Shown here piece after piece: positions 22,904 through 35,642 of a stretch of 45,581 nt of DNA. Where the stretch lies: assembly GCA_018263295.1 (NCBI GenBank), contig JADFCZ010000039.1, positions 1 through 45,581 on the forward strand, in the 5' to 3' direction. Both the position numbers and the translations under genes were made by a program. The DNA is from Conexibacter sp. (GTDB lineage: Bacteria; Actinomycetota; Thermoleophilia; Solirubrobacterales; 70-9). Below the pieces are notes generated by a model that had not been told where the DNA came from, searched no databases, and saw nothing but the letters and a program-made list of their open reading frames with translations. Position 1 is the first letter of the stretch, and every line of letters begins with the position of its first letter.

Positions 22904-24640
22904 CTACGGCAACCCGGCCTGCGAACCCGCCCCGTGGAGGGCGGCGCGCACGTGTCTTCTCGCCGTGCGCTGTGCGCGGATGCGCCCGTCGGCGGGCGGG
23001 CCGACGGCGGGATTGCGCGGGTTGCGCACGATCCGGCCCTCGGGATGCGACTGCCTTCGGGGCACGGCACTCGCGAAGCTCTCTTCCCGCGGGGGTCGCT
23101 GCCGGGCGGGGCGCTGCGCGCTCGGGCGCAGGTCCGGCCGGCCGGCGCGATCCCAGATCGCCCAAGCGACGCCGCCGAGCAGCGCCGGCGCGAGCATGAA
23201 GGTCGGGGCCGCCCCGTCGCCGGCCGCTCCGAGCAGCGCGGCGATCGCGCCCGCCCAGATCAGCCCTCCGACCGCCGCGCCGGCGGGGGAGGCGACGTCG
23301 AGCAGCAGGCCGAGGAGGACGGCGCCGCCGACCCAGGTCAGCCCGATCGCGATCGCGGTCGGGTCGAGGAGCGGCGAGATCAGCCCGTCGATCGCGGCCG
23401 GGCCCGAGCCGGCCCAGCCGCCGGCGTCGCCGGTCCCGAGCGGGACGCCGAGGGCGCGACCACCGACGCCGCCGGCGATCCCGGTCCAGGCCCAGGCGAG
23501 CCCGGCCATGGCGGCGCGCTCGGCGGTCCGCTCGCGCCGGGCGGCGACGGCGAGGAAGGCAGGGGCCGCTCCGATCAGCCCGAGGACCGGTGCCATCGCG
23601 GGCAGGAACCAATCGCGGACCCGGGTCAGCACGAGCGCGGCCGGGGCGAGCAGGGCCGCGGCCACGATCGCCAGCCCCGGCAGCCCGGCGAGGGAGCCGA
23701 GCAGGGCGACGGCCCCGGCCGCGAGCAGGATCGCCAGCGGCCGTGCGGGCACGCCGGGCGGAAGGGTCGCGACGCCGAGCGCCTCGGCCGGGATCGGCAC
23801 CGCCCGATCGGGATGAAGGGCGCCCCGGACCTCGACCAGCGCCTCGCGGAGGTCGGCGAGGTGGGGGCGGTCGTCGGGGTCGGCCTCGAGGCAGGCGTCG
23901 ATCGCGGCGCAGAGCGCCGGCGGCAGCTCCGGCCGCGCCTCGGCGAGGCTCTCGACCGGCTCGCCGATCGCCCTCGCGGTGGCGGCGGGGCTCAGCTTCG
24001 CGACCGGGTTGAACCCGGCCCAGAGCTCGTAGAGGGAGAGGCCGAGGGAGTAGACGTCCGATTCCGGGCCGGCGCCGGCGCCGGTCGCCTGCTCCGGCGA
24101 CATGTAGGCGAGGGTCCCGACGACCTGGCCGGTGGCGGTCAGCGTCGGTGCGTCGTCGAGCGAGGCGATCCCGAAGTCGGCGAGCAGCGCACGCTGAGCC
24201 AGCCGGCCCTTGACGCTGCGCGAGCGGACCGGGCGGACGAGGACGTTGTCGGGCTTGATGTCGCGGTGGACGACGCCGGCGTCGTGCGCGTGCTCGAGCG
24301 CGACGCAGAGCTCGGCGCCGATGTCGGCGAGGTCGCGGTCGCTGAGCGCCCCGGCCGCGGCGAGCTCACGCAGGTTCGGGCCCTCGACGAGCTCGCTGAC
24401 GAGGTAGGCGGTGCCCTGGTGGCTGCCGAGCTCGTAGAGGGTGACGATGCCGGGGTGGTTGAGGCGTGCCGCGGCATGGGCCTCGCGAATGACCCGGTCG
24501 GCGGCCGCGCCCTCGATCGCCTTGACCGCGACCCAACGGCAGAGGCGCTCGTCCCAGGCCCGGTGGACGACGCCATGGCCGCCGCCGCCGATCTTCTCGC
24601 CGATCGTGAATCTGCCCAGAACGCGCTCGCCTTCGACCAC
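22904..24640 (-). CDS. Ser/Thr protein kinase with multi-span C-terminal membrane domain
   Basis: A Hanks-type kinase of 578 residues from the GTG at 24640, the only start near the domain. Landmarks are IGGGGHGVVH (17-26), Lys40, HRDIKPDN (125-132), DFG (155-157) and YMSPEQATG. The kinase lobe ends near 265. The rest is a hydrophobic region with several spans (about 290-540) and a basic Arg-rich tail. Most bacterial kinases of this class have one span and an outer sensor, so this architecture is uncommon. It lies 60 bp upstream of fhaA on the same strand and may be co-transcribed. Its ligand and substrates are unknown. Confidence 0.85.
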   Translation of the reverse strand: MVEGERVLGRFTIGEKIGGGGHGVVHRAWDERLCRWVAVKAIEGAAADRVIREAHAAARLNHPGIVTLYELGSHQGTAYLVSELVEGPNLRELAAAGALSDRDLADIGAELCVALEHAHDAGVVHRDIKPDNVLVRPVRSRSVKGRLAQRALLADFGIASLDDAPTLTATGQVVGTLAYMSPEQATGAGAGPESDVYSLGLSLYELWAGFNPVAKLSPAATARAIGEPVESLAEARPELPPALCAAIDACLEADPDDRPHLADLREALVEVRGALHPDRAVPIPAEALGVATLPPGVPARPLAILLAAGAVALLGSLAGLPGLAIVAAALLAPAALVLTRVRDWFLPAMAPVLGLIGAAPAFLAVAARRERTAERAAMAGLAWAWTGIAGGVGGRALGVPLGTGDAGGWAGSGPAAIDGLISPLLDPTAIAIGLTWVGGAVLLGLLLDVASPAGAAVGGLIWAGAIAALLGAAGDGAAPTFMLAPALLGGVAWAIWDRAGRPDLRPSAQRPARQRPPREESFASAVPRRQSHPEGRIVRNPRNPAVGPPADGRIRAQRTARRHVRAALHGAGSQAGLP

Positions 24641-24784
24641 GGCGTCCGTTTCGCCGCCGTCGGAGGGCCTCCTGCGCCCCGCTCCTGCGACGATCGTGGC
24701 TGCACCGATGCGCCCGGATCGCCACCGCGCGCCGTCCCGCCCGAGGCAGGGGTAATACTGAAGGTGGCGAAAGGCCCGTAACCC
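24641..24784. promoter_or_regulatory. Divergent promoter region, kinase and CARDB gene
   Basis: This 144-bp gap separates two outward-facing genes. On the plus strand TAATAC (24753-24758) is a -10-like box, and GAAAGG (24769-24774) is a ribosome-binding site 10 nt before the GTG at 24785. No convincing minus-strand box is seen. Confidence 0.35.
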
Positions 24785-25948
24785 GTGGACTTCTTCGACG
24801 AGGACGACCCACACGACGAGCCGCCCCCGCGCGGCGAACCGCGCGAGCCGGCGAGATCCGGGCGTGCCGCGGCGCCCGCGGGCCCGGGCGGCGGCCACCC
24901 CCACGGCGGCCCACCGGCCACCAAGGGCCAGGCCCGCGCCCGTCAGGCCGGCCTGCTGCTCGGCGCGATCGTCATCCTGGTCCTGATCGTCATCGCCTTC
25001 CGCGGCTGCCTCGACGCCCGCAAGGACCGCAGCTACCAGAACTACGTGAGCGACCTGAGCTCGATCACCGCCGAGAACGAGCAGCTCAGCACCAACTTCT
25101 TCAACCGCCTCGAGGGCAAGGACGCGGGCTCGACCGGAGACATCGGCTTCGAGGGCGAGGTCAACGGCGACAAGGGAACCTCGCAGGCGCTGCTCGACCG
25201 GGCCGAGGGCCTCGACGCTCCCGACGACATCAAGGGCGCTCAGGAGCAGGTCGTCCTCTCCTTCGAGCTCCGCCACGACGCGCTCGAGGGCATCGCCGCC
25301 CAGCTCTCCGGCCTCAGCGCCGGCGGCGAAGAGGCCGACAAGGCCGGCAAGGCGATCTACACGCAGATGAAGGTGCTGTCGGCGAGCGACATCCTCTACG
25401 CGCGAGCCCAGGACCAGATCGAACAGGCGCTGGTCGACAACGAGGTCACCGTCGACGAGGGTGTCCCCGACAGCCAGTTCCTTCCCGACGACCCCAACTA
25501 CCTCGACCCTGCGGTCACCGCCGATGCGCTCGGCGGCGTCTCGACCGGCTCCAGCAGCACGGTCAGCGACACCGCCTGCAAGAACGACGGTGAGACTCAC
25601 GGCCTCGGCCTGGTCGACGGCAGCACGCTGCTGCAGCCGAGCGGCACGGCGCTCGTCAACGGCGGCACCGCGACCGCCGTCAGCGGCGACAACGAGATCG
25701 AGGTCGCCGTCCAGAACCAGGGCACCGCCGATGAGAGCGACATCAACGTCGACGTCACCGCCGACAACGGCATCAACGAGTCCGGGACGATCGACGAGAT
25801 CGCCGCCGGCGAGACGCAGACGGTGAAGATCCCGCTGCAGCCCGAGCCGAAGGCCGGCGAGAGCGCGACGATCGACGTCGAGGTCGCGACCGTCGGCTGC
25901 GAGCAGGTCGCCGACAACAACGCGGCGAGCTACACGGTCACCTTCTGA
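24785..25948 (+). CDS. Single-span membrane protein with CARDB-like outer domain
   Basis: A 387-residue protein of unknown role. The first 50 residues are Asp/Glu/Pro/Gly/His-rich and cytoplasmic. One span (about 55-76) is followed by a helical outer region (80-225), then a beta-rich domain (about 290-387) with the CARDB pattern EIEVAVQNQGTADESDINV and an ending with VADNNAASYTVTF. CARDB folds are adhesion-like and found in surface proteins. Two Cys residues in the outer region could pair. The start is GTG at 24785. It is followed by DUF4446 and pheA on the same strand. I cannot give a function. Confidence 0.8.
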   Translation: MDFFDEDDPHDEPPPRGEPREPARSGRAAAPAGPGGGHPHGGPPATKGQARARQAGLLLGAIVILVLIVIAFRGCLDARKDRSYQNYVSDLSSITAENEQLSTNFFNRLEGKDAGSTGDIGFEGEVNGDKGTSQALLDRAEGLDAPDDIKGAQEQVVLSFELRHDALEGIAAQLSGLSAGGEEADKAGKAIYTQMKVLSASDILYARAQDQIEQALVDNEVTVDEGVPDSQFLPDDPNYLDPAVTADALGGVSTGSSSTVSDTACKNDGETHGLGLVDGSTLLQPSGTALVNGGTATAVSGDNEIEVAVQNQGTADESDINVDVTADNGINESGTIDEIAAGETQTVKIPLQPEPKAGESATIDVEVATVGCEQVADNNAASYTVTF

Positions 25949-25968
25949 CCGCTCGTCCCGCCGGTACC

Positions 25969-25974
25969 TAACCT
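25969..25974 (+). promoter_or_regulatory. -10 box TAACCT, likely leaderless start
   Basis: TAACCT lies exactly 7 nt before the GTG of the DUF4446 gene, so transcription would start at or next to the start codon. The same spacing is seen at the dehydratase gene (9217). Confidence 0.45.
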
Positions 25975-25981
25975 GTAGGCC

Positions 25982-26509
25982 GTGCGGAACCTCGACTCGA
26001 CCGTGGGAATCGTCGCGCTCGCCGCCGCGGGCGCCGCCGTGATCGCCCTGCTGCTCTGCCTGATCCTGATGGTCCGGGTCCGGCGCCTGCGCGCCGACCA
26101 GAAGACCGTCCTCGGCGACGGCCGCGCCGACCTCGTCGAGCACGCCGCCGGCCTGGCACGGGTGGTCGCCGGCATGGAGGACACGCTCCACGCCGAGACG
26201 GCACGGAGCGCCGCCCGGATCGCTGCCGCCGAGGATCGCCTCGACGCGACCGTCAGCAAGACCGCGGTCCTCCGCTACGACGCCTTCAACGAGACGAGCG
26301 GCCGGCAGTCGAGCACGGTCGCGCTCCTCGACGACCTCGGCAACGGGGTCGTGATCTCGGCGATCCTCCAGCGCGAGCAGGCCCGCGTCTACGCGAAGCC
26401 GATCGTCGGCGGCCGCTCGAGCCTCGAGCTCTCCCCCGAGGAGATCGCGGCGATGGATCAGGCCCGCCGCGGTCCGTCCGCTACGGGCGAGGGCGGCGGC
26501 GAAGCGTGA
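25982..26509 (+). CDS. DUF4446 family protein
   Basis: A 175-residue protein with one N-terminal span (residues 8-30), a helical stretch likely to form a coiled coil (about 40-90) and the conserved DUF4446 core: TAVLRYDAFNETSGRQSSTV, then LLDDLGNGVVISAI, then AKPIVGGRSSLELSPEE. The family is of unknown function; in Clostridia it is often close to parB, and here it is also in the origin region but 16 kb away. The start is GTG at 25982. The stop overlaps the pheA start by 3 nt (GTGA). Confidence 0.9.
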   Translation: MRNLDSTVGIVALAAAGAAVIALLLCLILMVRVRRLRADQKTVLGDGRADLVEHAAGLARVVAGMEDTLHAETARSAARIAAAEDRLDATVSKTAVLRYDAFNETSGRQSSTVALLDDLGNGVVISAILQREQARVYAKPIVGGRSSLELSPEEIAAMDQARRGPSATGEGGGEA

Positions 26510-27381
26510 ACGTCGCCTATCTCGGCCCGGCCGGGACGTTCTCGGAGGAGGCGCTGCGCCTGGCCGCCGCCGGGACCGAGTTCGATCCGCTCCCGACCGC
26601 GACGATCCACGCCGCCGTCGAGGCGGTCGAGAGCGGCGAGGCTGATCGCGCCCTCGTCCCGTTCGAGAACTCGATCGAGGGGACGGTCCGCCCGACGCTC
26701 GACGCCCTCGCGTTCGACACCGACCGGGTCCGGATCGTCGGCGAGTACGACCATCAGGTCCACCAGATGCTGATCGCCGGTCGATCGATCGAGCTCGCGG
26801 ACGTCGAGCGCGTGCTCTCCCACCCGCAGGCGGCGGCGCAGTGCGCCGGCTTCCTGCGGGCCGAGCTCGCCGGCGCGACGGTGGAGATGGTCAGCTCGAC
26901 CTCCGAGGCGGTCCGGCTGGTGGCCGTCGAGCCGGAGCGGCCGTGGGCGGCGCTCGGGTCCGCCGCGGCGGCCGAGGCGTACGGCGGGATCGTCCTCCGC
27001 GAGGACGTCGAGGACGCGATCGACAACGTGACCCGTTTCGTCTGGCTCGCCGACGCGAGTGCCGAGCCCCCGCCCGAGGTGGCGGACCGGCCGTGGCGGA
27101 CGACGCTCGTCTTCGACGAGATCGGCGCCGACCACCCGGGCGCTCTCGTCGACGCGCTCTCGGTGCTCTCCGACCGCGAGATCAACATGACCCGGATCGA
27201 GTCGCGGCCCCGGCGCAGCGGGCTCGGCAGCTATCTCTTCTTCCTCGACCTCGACGGACGCGCCGATGCGGGCATCGTCGCCGAGGGGATCGAGGCGTTG
27301 CGGGAGCGCGCCGAGACCGTCCGCGTCCTCGGCAGCTACCAGGTCGGCGGTCCCCCTCCGCTGCCGGCGGGAAGCGCCTGA
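26506..27381 (+). CDS. pheA: Prephenate dehydratase
   Basis: Converts prephenate to phenylpyruvate in phenylalanine synthesis. The 291-residue protein has the PDT domain (YLGPAGTFSEEAL at the start, VPFENSIEGTV near 52-62, LSHPQAAAQC, then the TRF motif at the end of DNVTRF). A C-terminal ACT domain (about 203-280) follows, with the Phe-binding segment ESRPRRSGLGSYLFFLD. It is therefore likely feedback-inhibited by phenylalanine. The start is GTG at 26506, coupled to DUF4446. No chorismate mutase domain is fused. Confidence 0.96.
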   Translation: MNVAYLGPAGTFSEEALRLAAAGTEFDPLPTATIHAAVEAVESGEADRALVPFENSIEGTVRPTLDALAFDTDRVRIVGEYDHQVHQMLIAGRSIELADVERVLSHPQAAAQCAGFLRAELAGATVEMVSSTSEAVRLVAVEPERPWAALGSAAAAEAYGGIVLREDVEDAIDNVTRFVWLADASAEPPPEVADRPWRTTLVFDEIGADHPGALVDALSVLSDREINMTRIESRPRRSGLGSYLFFLDLDGRADAGIVAEGIEALRERAETVRVLGSYQVGGPPPLPAGSA

Positions 27382-27432
27382 TCAAGCCGGTCCCGCCGGC
27401 CGGAGGCGGGCGGGTCCGTTGGCGGCCGTGGC

Positions 27433-27438
27433 TAGAAT
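27433..27438 (+). promoter_or_regulatory. -10 box TAGAAT before the HNH gene
   Basis: TAGAAT is the same hexamer as in the tRNA-Ile promoter. It overlaps the first possible ATG (27437), so that ATG is unlikely to be transcribed. The second ATG (27449), 10 nt downstream, is the better start. No -35 is recognisable. Confidence 0.5.
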
Positions 27439-27448
27439 GCCGGCGCAG

Positions 27449-28033
27449 ATGAGCGTGGTGTCCGCACCGGGTTCTGTGGCCCGGGCTTCGGCCAGCCCGG
27501 GCAGGGGGGCGGGTATCGGCGGCCGCGTCCTCGTGCTCAACGCGACCTACGAGCCGATCCACGTCTGCAGCGTCCGCCGCGCGACGGTCCTCCTGCTGAA
27601 GGCCAAGGCCGAGATGCTCGAGACCGGCGACCGCGCGCTCCATTCGGAGCGGCTCGAGCTCGAGCGGCCGGTCGTGATCCGTCTCGTCACCTACGTCCGG
27701 GTGCCACGCGACGTCCACCGCCGCAAGATCACCCGCAAGGCCGTGCTCGCCCGCGACGCCTGGACCTGTCAGTACTGCGGCAGCGAGCGCGGAGGGTTGA
27801 CCGTCGACCACGTCATCCCCCGCAGCCGCGGCGGCGAGTCGGTCTGGGAGAACATCGTCGCTTCCTGCGCGCCGTGCAACCGGCGCAAGGGCAACCGGCT
27901 TCCGCGAGAAATCCAGATGCACCCGAAGACGACGCCCCGGCCACCCGGGCCGAACGTCTTCATCCGCGTCGCCGCGCCGAAGCCGCCGCCGATCTGGGAG
28001 CGCTACCTGGCGCCGGCGGCCGCGGCCGCCTAG
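27449..28033 (+). CDS. HNH endonuclease family protein
   Basis: A 194-residue protein with a C-terminal HNH nuclease fold. The zinc-binding CxxC pairs are CQYCG and CAPCN, and the catalytic part reads VDHVIPRSRGGESVWENIV. The N-terminal domain (VLVLNATYEPIHVCSVRRA) is the standard opening of a widespread actinobacterial HNH family, so this is a housekeeping relative rather than a homing nuclease. I chose ATG 27449 because ATG 27437 overlaps the -10 box. A GTG at 27458 is also possible. No mobile element or restriction partner is nearby. The in vivo substrate is unknown. Confidence 0.88.
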   Translation: MSVVSAPGSVARASASPGRGAGIGGRVLVLNATYEPIHVCSVRRATVLLLKAKAEMLETGDRALHSERLELERPVVIRLVTYVRVPRDVHRRKITRKAVLARDAWTCQYCGSERGGLTVDHVIPRSRGGESVWENIVASCAPCNRRKGNRLPREIQMHPKTTPRPPGPNVFIRVAAPKPPPIWERYLAPAAAAA

Positions 28034-28039
28034 CGGCGC

Positions 28040-28570
28040 TCAGGGACTGGTCGCGTACCCGCCGTCGGGAGCGACGTCCGCGAAGCGGCCGCTCGGCTTC
28101 TGCGTCGCCGCCGCCCAGCCGTAGCCGGCGCCGAGGCCGGGGACGTCGTCGATGTCGAAGCGGTAACGCCAGGTCCGGTCCCTCGCGACGAGGGTCGCCT
28201 CGGCGATCGCGACCGGCCGGCCCTTCCTCGGCACCCGGAAGACGGTCGAGCCGAAGACGATGAACTCGTAGTCGCTGCGCCGGCCCCCGCGGGTGTTGAT
28301 CAGGATCGAGGGCCGCTCGCGCGTCCGCGACGGCTTCGCCTTCGCCCGGGTCGTCACCGCGTGGGTCACGCGCGTCAGCCGTCGCTCGGCCGTCGCCTTG
28401 GTGATGTCGAGCCTGCCGTGCTTTGAGAGGAAGGGAGTGTCGAACCGCGGGTCGCGGACGGTCCGCTCGGGCGCCGCCGCCGCGGCCTCGGTCACGAGCA
28501 GCGCGAGCAGGCAGGCGGCGAGTGCGGCGAGTGCGCCGCGGCCCGGGCTGATGTTCGTCCGCGTCTTCAT
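28040..28570 (-). CDS. Small secreted protein of unknown function
   Basis: 176 residues from the ATG at 28570. A signal peptide is clear: basic KTRTNISPGRG, a hydrophobic core of about 16 residues, then an AAAAA cleavage region near residue 32. The mature part is beta-rich (SDYEFIVFGSTVFRV, then TWRYRFDIDDVPGLG) and ends ATQKPSGRF and GGYATSP. I recognise no domain. It lies downstream of gyrA on the same strand, beyond a terminator, and is convergent with the HNH gene (6 bp). GGAGACGAGG just before the ATG could bind the ribosome. Confidence 0.75.
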   Translation of the reverse strand: MKTRTNISPGRGALAALAACLLALLVTEAAAAAPERTVRDPRFDTPFLSKHGRLDITKATAERRLTRVTHAVTTRAKAKPSRTRERPSILINTRGGRRSDYEFIVFGSTVFRVPRKGRPVAIAEATLVARDRTWRYRFDIDDVPGLGAGYGWAAATQKPSGRFADVAPDGGYATSP

Positions 28571-28640
28571 CCTCGTCTCCGGGAACCCCAAACCACTTTG
28601 GGCGGCGAAAGTAGCAGTGCCCCGACCGCGTGGGGCCCGG

Positions 28641-28683
28641 CAAAGCAAGAGGCCGCCCGCGACGCGAACGCCGGGGCGGCCTC
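28641..28683 (-). terminator. Intrinsic terminator after the gyrA leader-like region
   Basis: On the minus strand a perfect 10-bp stem (GAGGCCGCCC/GGGCGGCCTC, arms 28683-28674 and 28658-28649) is followed by TTGCTTTG. This is the most terminator-like structure in the window. It would end the gyrA message or a separate small RNA encoded between gyrA and the secreted-protein gene. Confidence 0.65.
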
Positions 28684-28902
28684 TCAGGTGCGGTGCAAGC
28701 GGGGGAACGATCCTCGATCGGTTGGGACAAGCTCCGATCCCGTCCGTCCCGCCGGTGCCCGGGTGGTATTCGCCGGGCGGCCCGCGTGCCGCCTAGCGGC
28801 CCGTCACCTCCAGAGTCCCAACAAACATGTCACTCAATTTAGGACCACCTCCTTTCTCTGGTCCGCGGATTGAAGCAAACCGGGAGGTCGGGCTCGGAGG
28901 GC
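28684..28902 (-). other. Structured non-coding region or tiny ORF after gyrA
   Basis: On the minus strand AGAAAGGAGG (28857-28848) is almost fully complementary to the 3' end of 16S rRNA. It sits in the loop of a 6-bp hairpin (GGACCA/TGGTCC, 28842-28864). A TTG (28837) or ATG (28828) then opens a frame of 14 or 11 codons ending at 28793 (MFVGTLEVTGR). Further hairpins follow: GCCGC/GCGGC around the stop, GCCCGG/CCGGGC and GATCGG/CCGATC, then the terminator. This could be a leader peptide, a small protein gene or a small RNA. I do not recognise it. Confidence 0.5.
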
Positions 28903-31488
<2,586 letters not shown>

Positions 31489-31546
31489 CTAGCCATCCAC
31501 CTTCGGGTTGTCGGTTGTGTTGTCTGCCGTCGTCCGCGCGCCGCGT

Positions 31547-34199
<2,653 letters not shown>

Positions 34200-34517
34200 T
34201 CAGCGGTGGCGCGCGAGGTCGGCCGTGAACCGCAGCGCGGTGACCCGATCGGGCCCGATCGCGGCGTCGATCCGCTCCCGCAGAAGCTCGCCCATCAGCT
34301 CCAGTTCCTGCGCCCAGGCGCCGCTCTCGCAAGCGATCGTGACCCTGCCGTCGCGTTCGGCGACGGGCTCCGCCCGGGCCGCGATCTGCGCTCCGCAGAC
34401 GCCGGGCCAGGCGGTCTGGACCTCGGCGAGGAGCGTCTCCGGAGCCCCCTCGGCGATCAGCCGCTCGAACGCCGATCCGAGCCGGCGGGGCCCGCCGGAT
34501 GATCCCGGCCGGCTCAC
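34200..34517 (-). CDS. DUF721 (DciA-like) protein
   Basis: A 105-residue protein of the DUF721 family found between recF and gyrB in Actinobacteria. DciA, the studied member, helps load the replicative helicase in bacteria lacking DnaC. The conserved core is visible: WPGVCGAQIAARAEPVAERD, then GRVTIACESGAWAQELELM, then LLRERIDAAIG. The start is GTG at 34517, overlapping the recF stop (GTGA). The helicase-loading role is inferred from the family and from the replication neighbours. Confidence 0.88.
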   Translation of the reverse strand: MSRPGSSGGPRRLGSAFERLIAEGAPETLLAEVQTAWPGVCGAQIAARAEPVAERDGRVTIACESGAWAQELELMGELLRERIDAAIGPDRVTALRFTADLARHR

Positions 34518-35614
34518 CCGCCCGCTCCCGTCGGCGACGCGACCCCGGCGGCGATCGCCAGCGCGGCGGCGTCGCGGGAGGGGACGTGGTCGATCTCGGT
34601 CGCGGTGATCAAAGCCTGCCCCCCATCCTCGAGCATCGCGACGAGCCGCGAGCGCCGCTCCGGGTCGAGCTCGCTCATCACGTCGTCGAGCAGGAGCAGC
34701 GGCAGCTGTCGGCGGGCCGCGCGCAGTGCCTCGCGCTCGGCGAACAGCAGCGCCAGCAGACCGAGCCGCTGCTGTCCCTGGGAGCCGTAGCGCCGCAGCG
34801 ACCGGCCGCCGAACGAAAGCTCGACCTCGTCGCGATGCGGCCCGAACCCGGTGAAGCCGCGCGCGACGTCCCCCTCGCGACGCTCCGCCAGCTCGGCGAC
34901 GATCCCGTCCGCGTCGAGCTCCGCGGTCCGCGGCCGGTAGGCGATCTCGGCGCCGCCGGCGAGCCCGAGCTCCTCGCCCGCCCGCGCGTACGGCTCCGCC
35001 AGCTCGGTCGCGGCTGCGGCCCGCGCCTCGGTCAGCGGCACGGCGCGCTCGGCGAGCTCGCGGTCCCAGGCCCCGAGCGACTCGGGCGAGCCCCCGCGTT
35101 TGACCCGCGCCAGCAGGTTGTTGCGTTGCGCCAGCGCCCGCGAGTACTCGCGCGGGAGCTCGGCGCGGGCGGGCCAGAGGGCGCCCGCTAGGCGGTCGAG
35201 GTGGGCTCGGCGAGGCGACGGCGGTCCCTTCACGAGCGCGAGCCGGTCCGGCATGAAGATCGAGATCGCCGGCCGGCGGTGGTCGTCGGACGGCTGTGCC
35301 GGGGAACCGTCGACCAGCCGCCGCCGGGCCTCGCCGCTGGAGATCGACGCGAGCATCGCGATCGGGTCGGCGTGCTCTCCGTCGTCAGGCTCGAGCAGCG
35401 CCTCGACCCGCGCGAGCTCGCCCCCGAAGGCGATCATCTCGCGCTCGCGGCGCGTCCGGCACGAGCGCCCGGTCAGGGCGAAGAACAGCGCCTCGAGGAC
35501 GTTCGTCTTCCCGGCGCCGTTGGGCCCGTGGAGGACCGTGAGCCCCGGGCCGAGGTCGATCGCGGCATCCGCGAGGTTCCGGAACGAGTGCGGGACGACC
35601 CGCGCGACCCTCAC
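34514..35614 (-). CDS. recF: DNA replication and repair protein RecF
   Basis: SMC-like ATPase that helps load RecA at gapped DNA. It is 366 residues. Walker A is GPNGAGKTN (29-37), the signature motif is YGSQGQQRLGLLALL, and Walker B is LLLLDDVMSELDP, all in the standard order. The start is GTG at 35614, 28 nt after dnaN. It overlaps the DUF721 gene by 4 nt. Confidence 0.97.
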   Translation of the reverse strand: MRVARVVPHSFRNLADAAIDLGPGLTVLHGPNGAGKTNVLEALFFALTGRSCRTRREREMIAFGGELARVEALLEPDDGEHADPIAMLASISSGEARRRLVDGSPAQPSDDHRRPAISIFMPDRLALVKGPPSPRRAHLDRLAGALWPARAELPREYSRALAQRNNLLARVKRGGSPESLGAWDRELAERAVPLTEARAAAATELAEPYARAGEELGLAGGAEIAYRPRTAELDADGIVAELAERREGDVARGFTGFGPHRDEVELSFGGRSLRRYGSQGQQRLGLLALLFAEREALRAARRQLPLLLLDDVMSELDPERRSRLVAMLEDGGQALITATEIDHVPSRDAAALAIAAGVASPTGAGG

Positions 35615-35642
35615 GGTGCCGCGGTCCTCACGGCCGCCGCAC

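Noticed and set aside
24641-26191. Extension of the multi-span kinase frame to an ATG at 26191
   Set aside because: The extra 517 codons run antisense through the CARDB and DUF4446 genes and contain no recognisable domain. The kinase domain begins just after the GTG at 24640.
28842-28864. Fragment of 16S rRNA 3' end on the plus strand (CCACCTCCTTTCT)
   Set aside because: Only about 13 bases match and no other 16S sequence precedes them. It is better explained as a strong ribosome-binding sequence on the minus strand.
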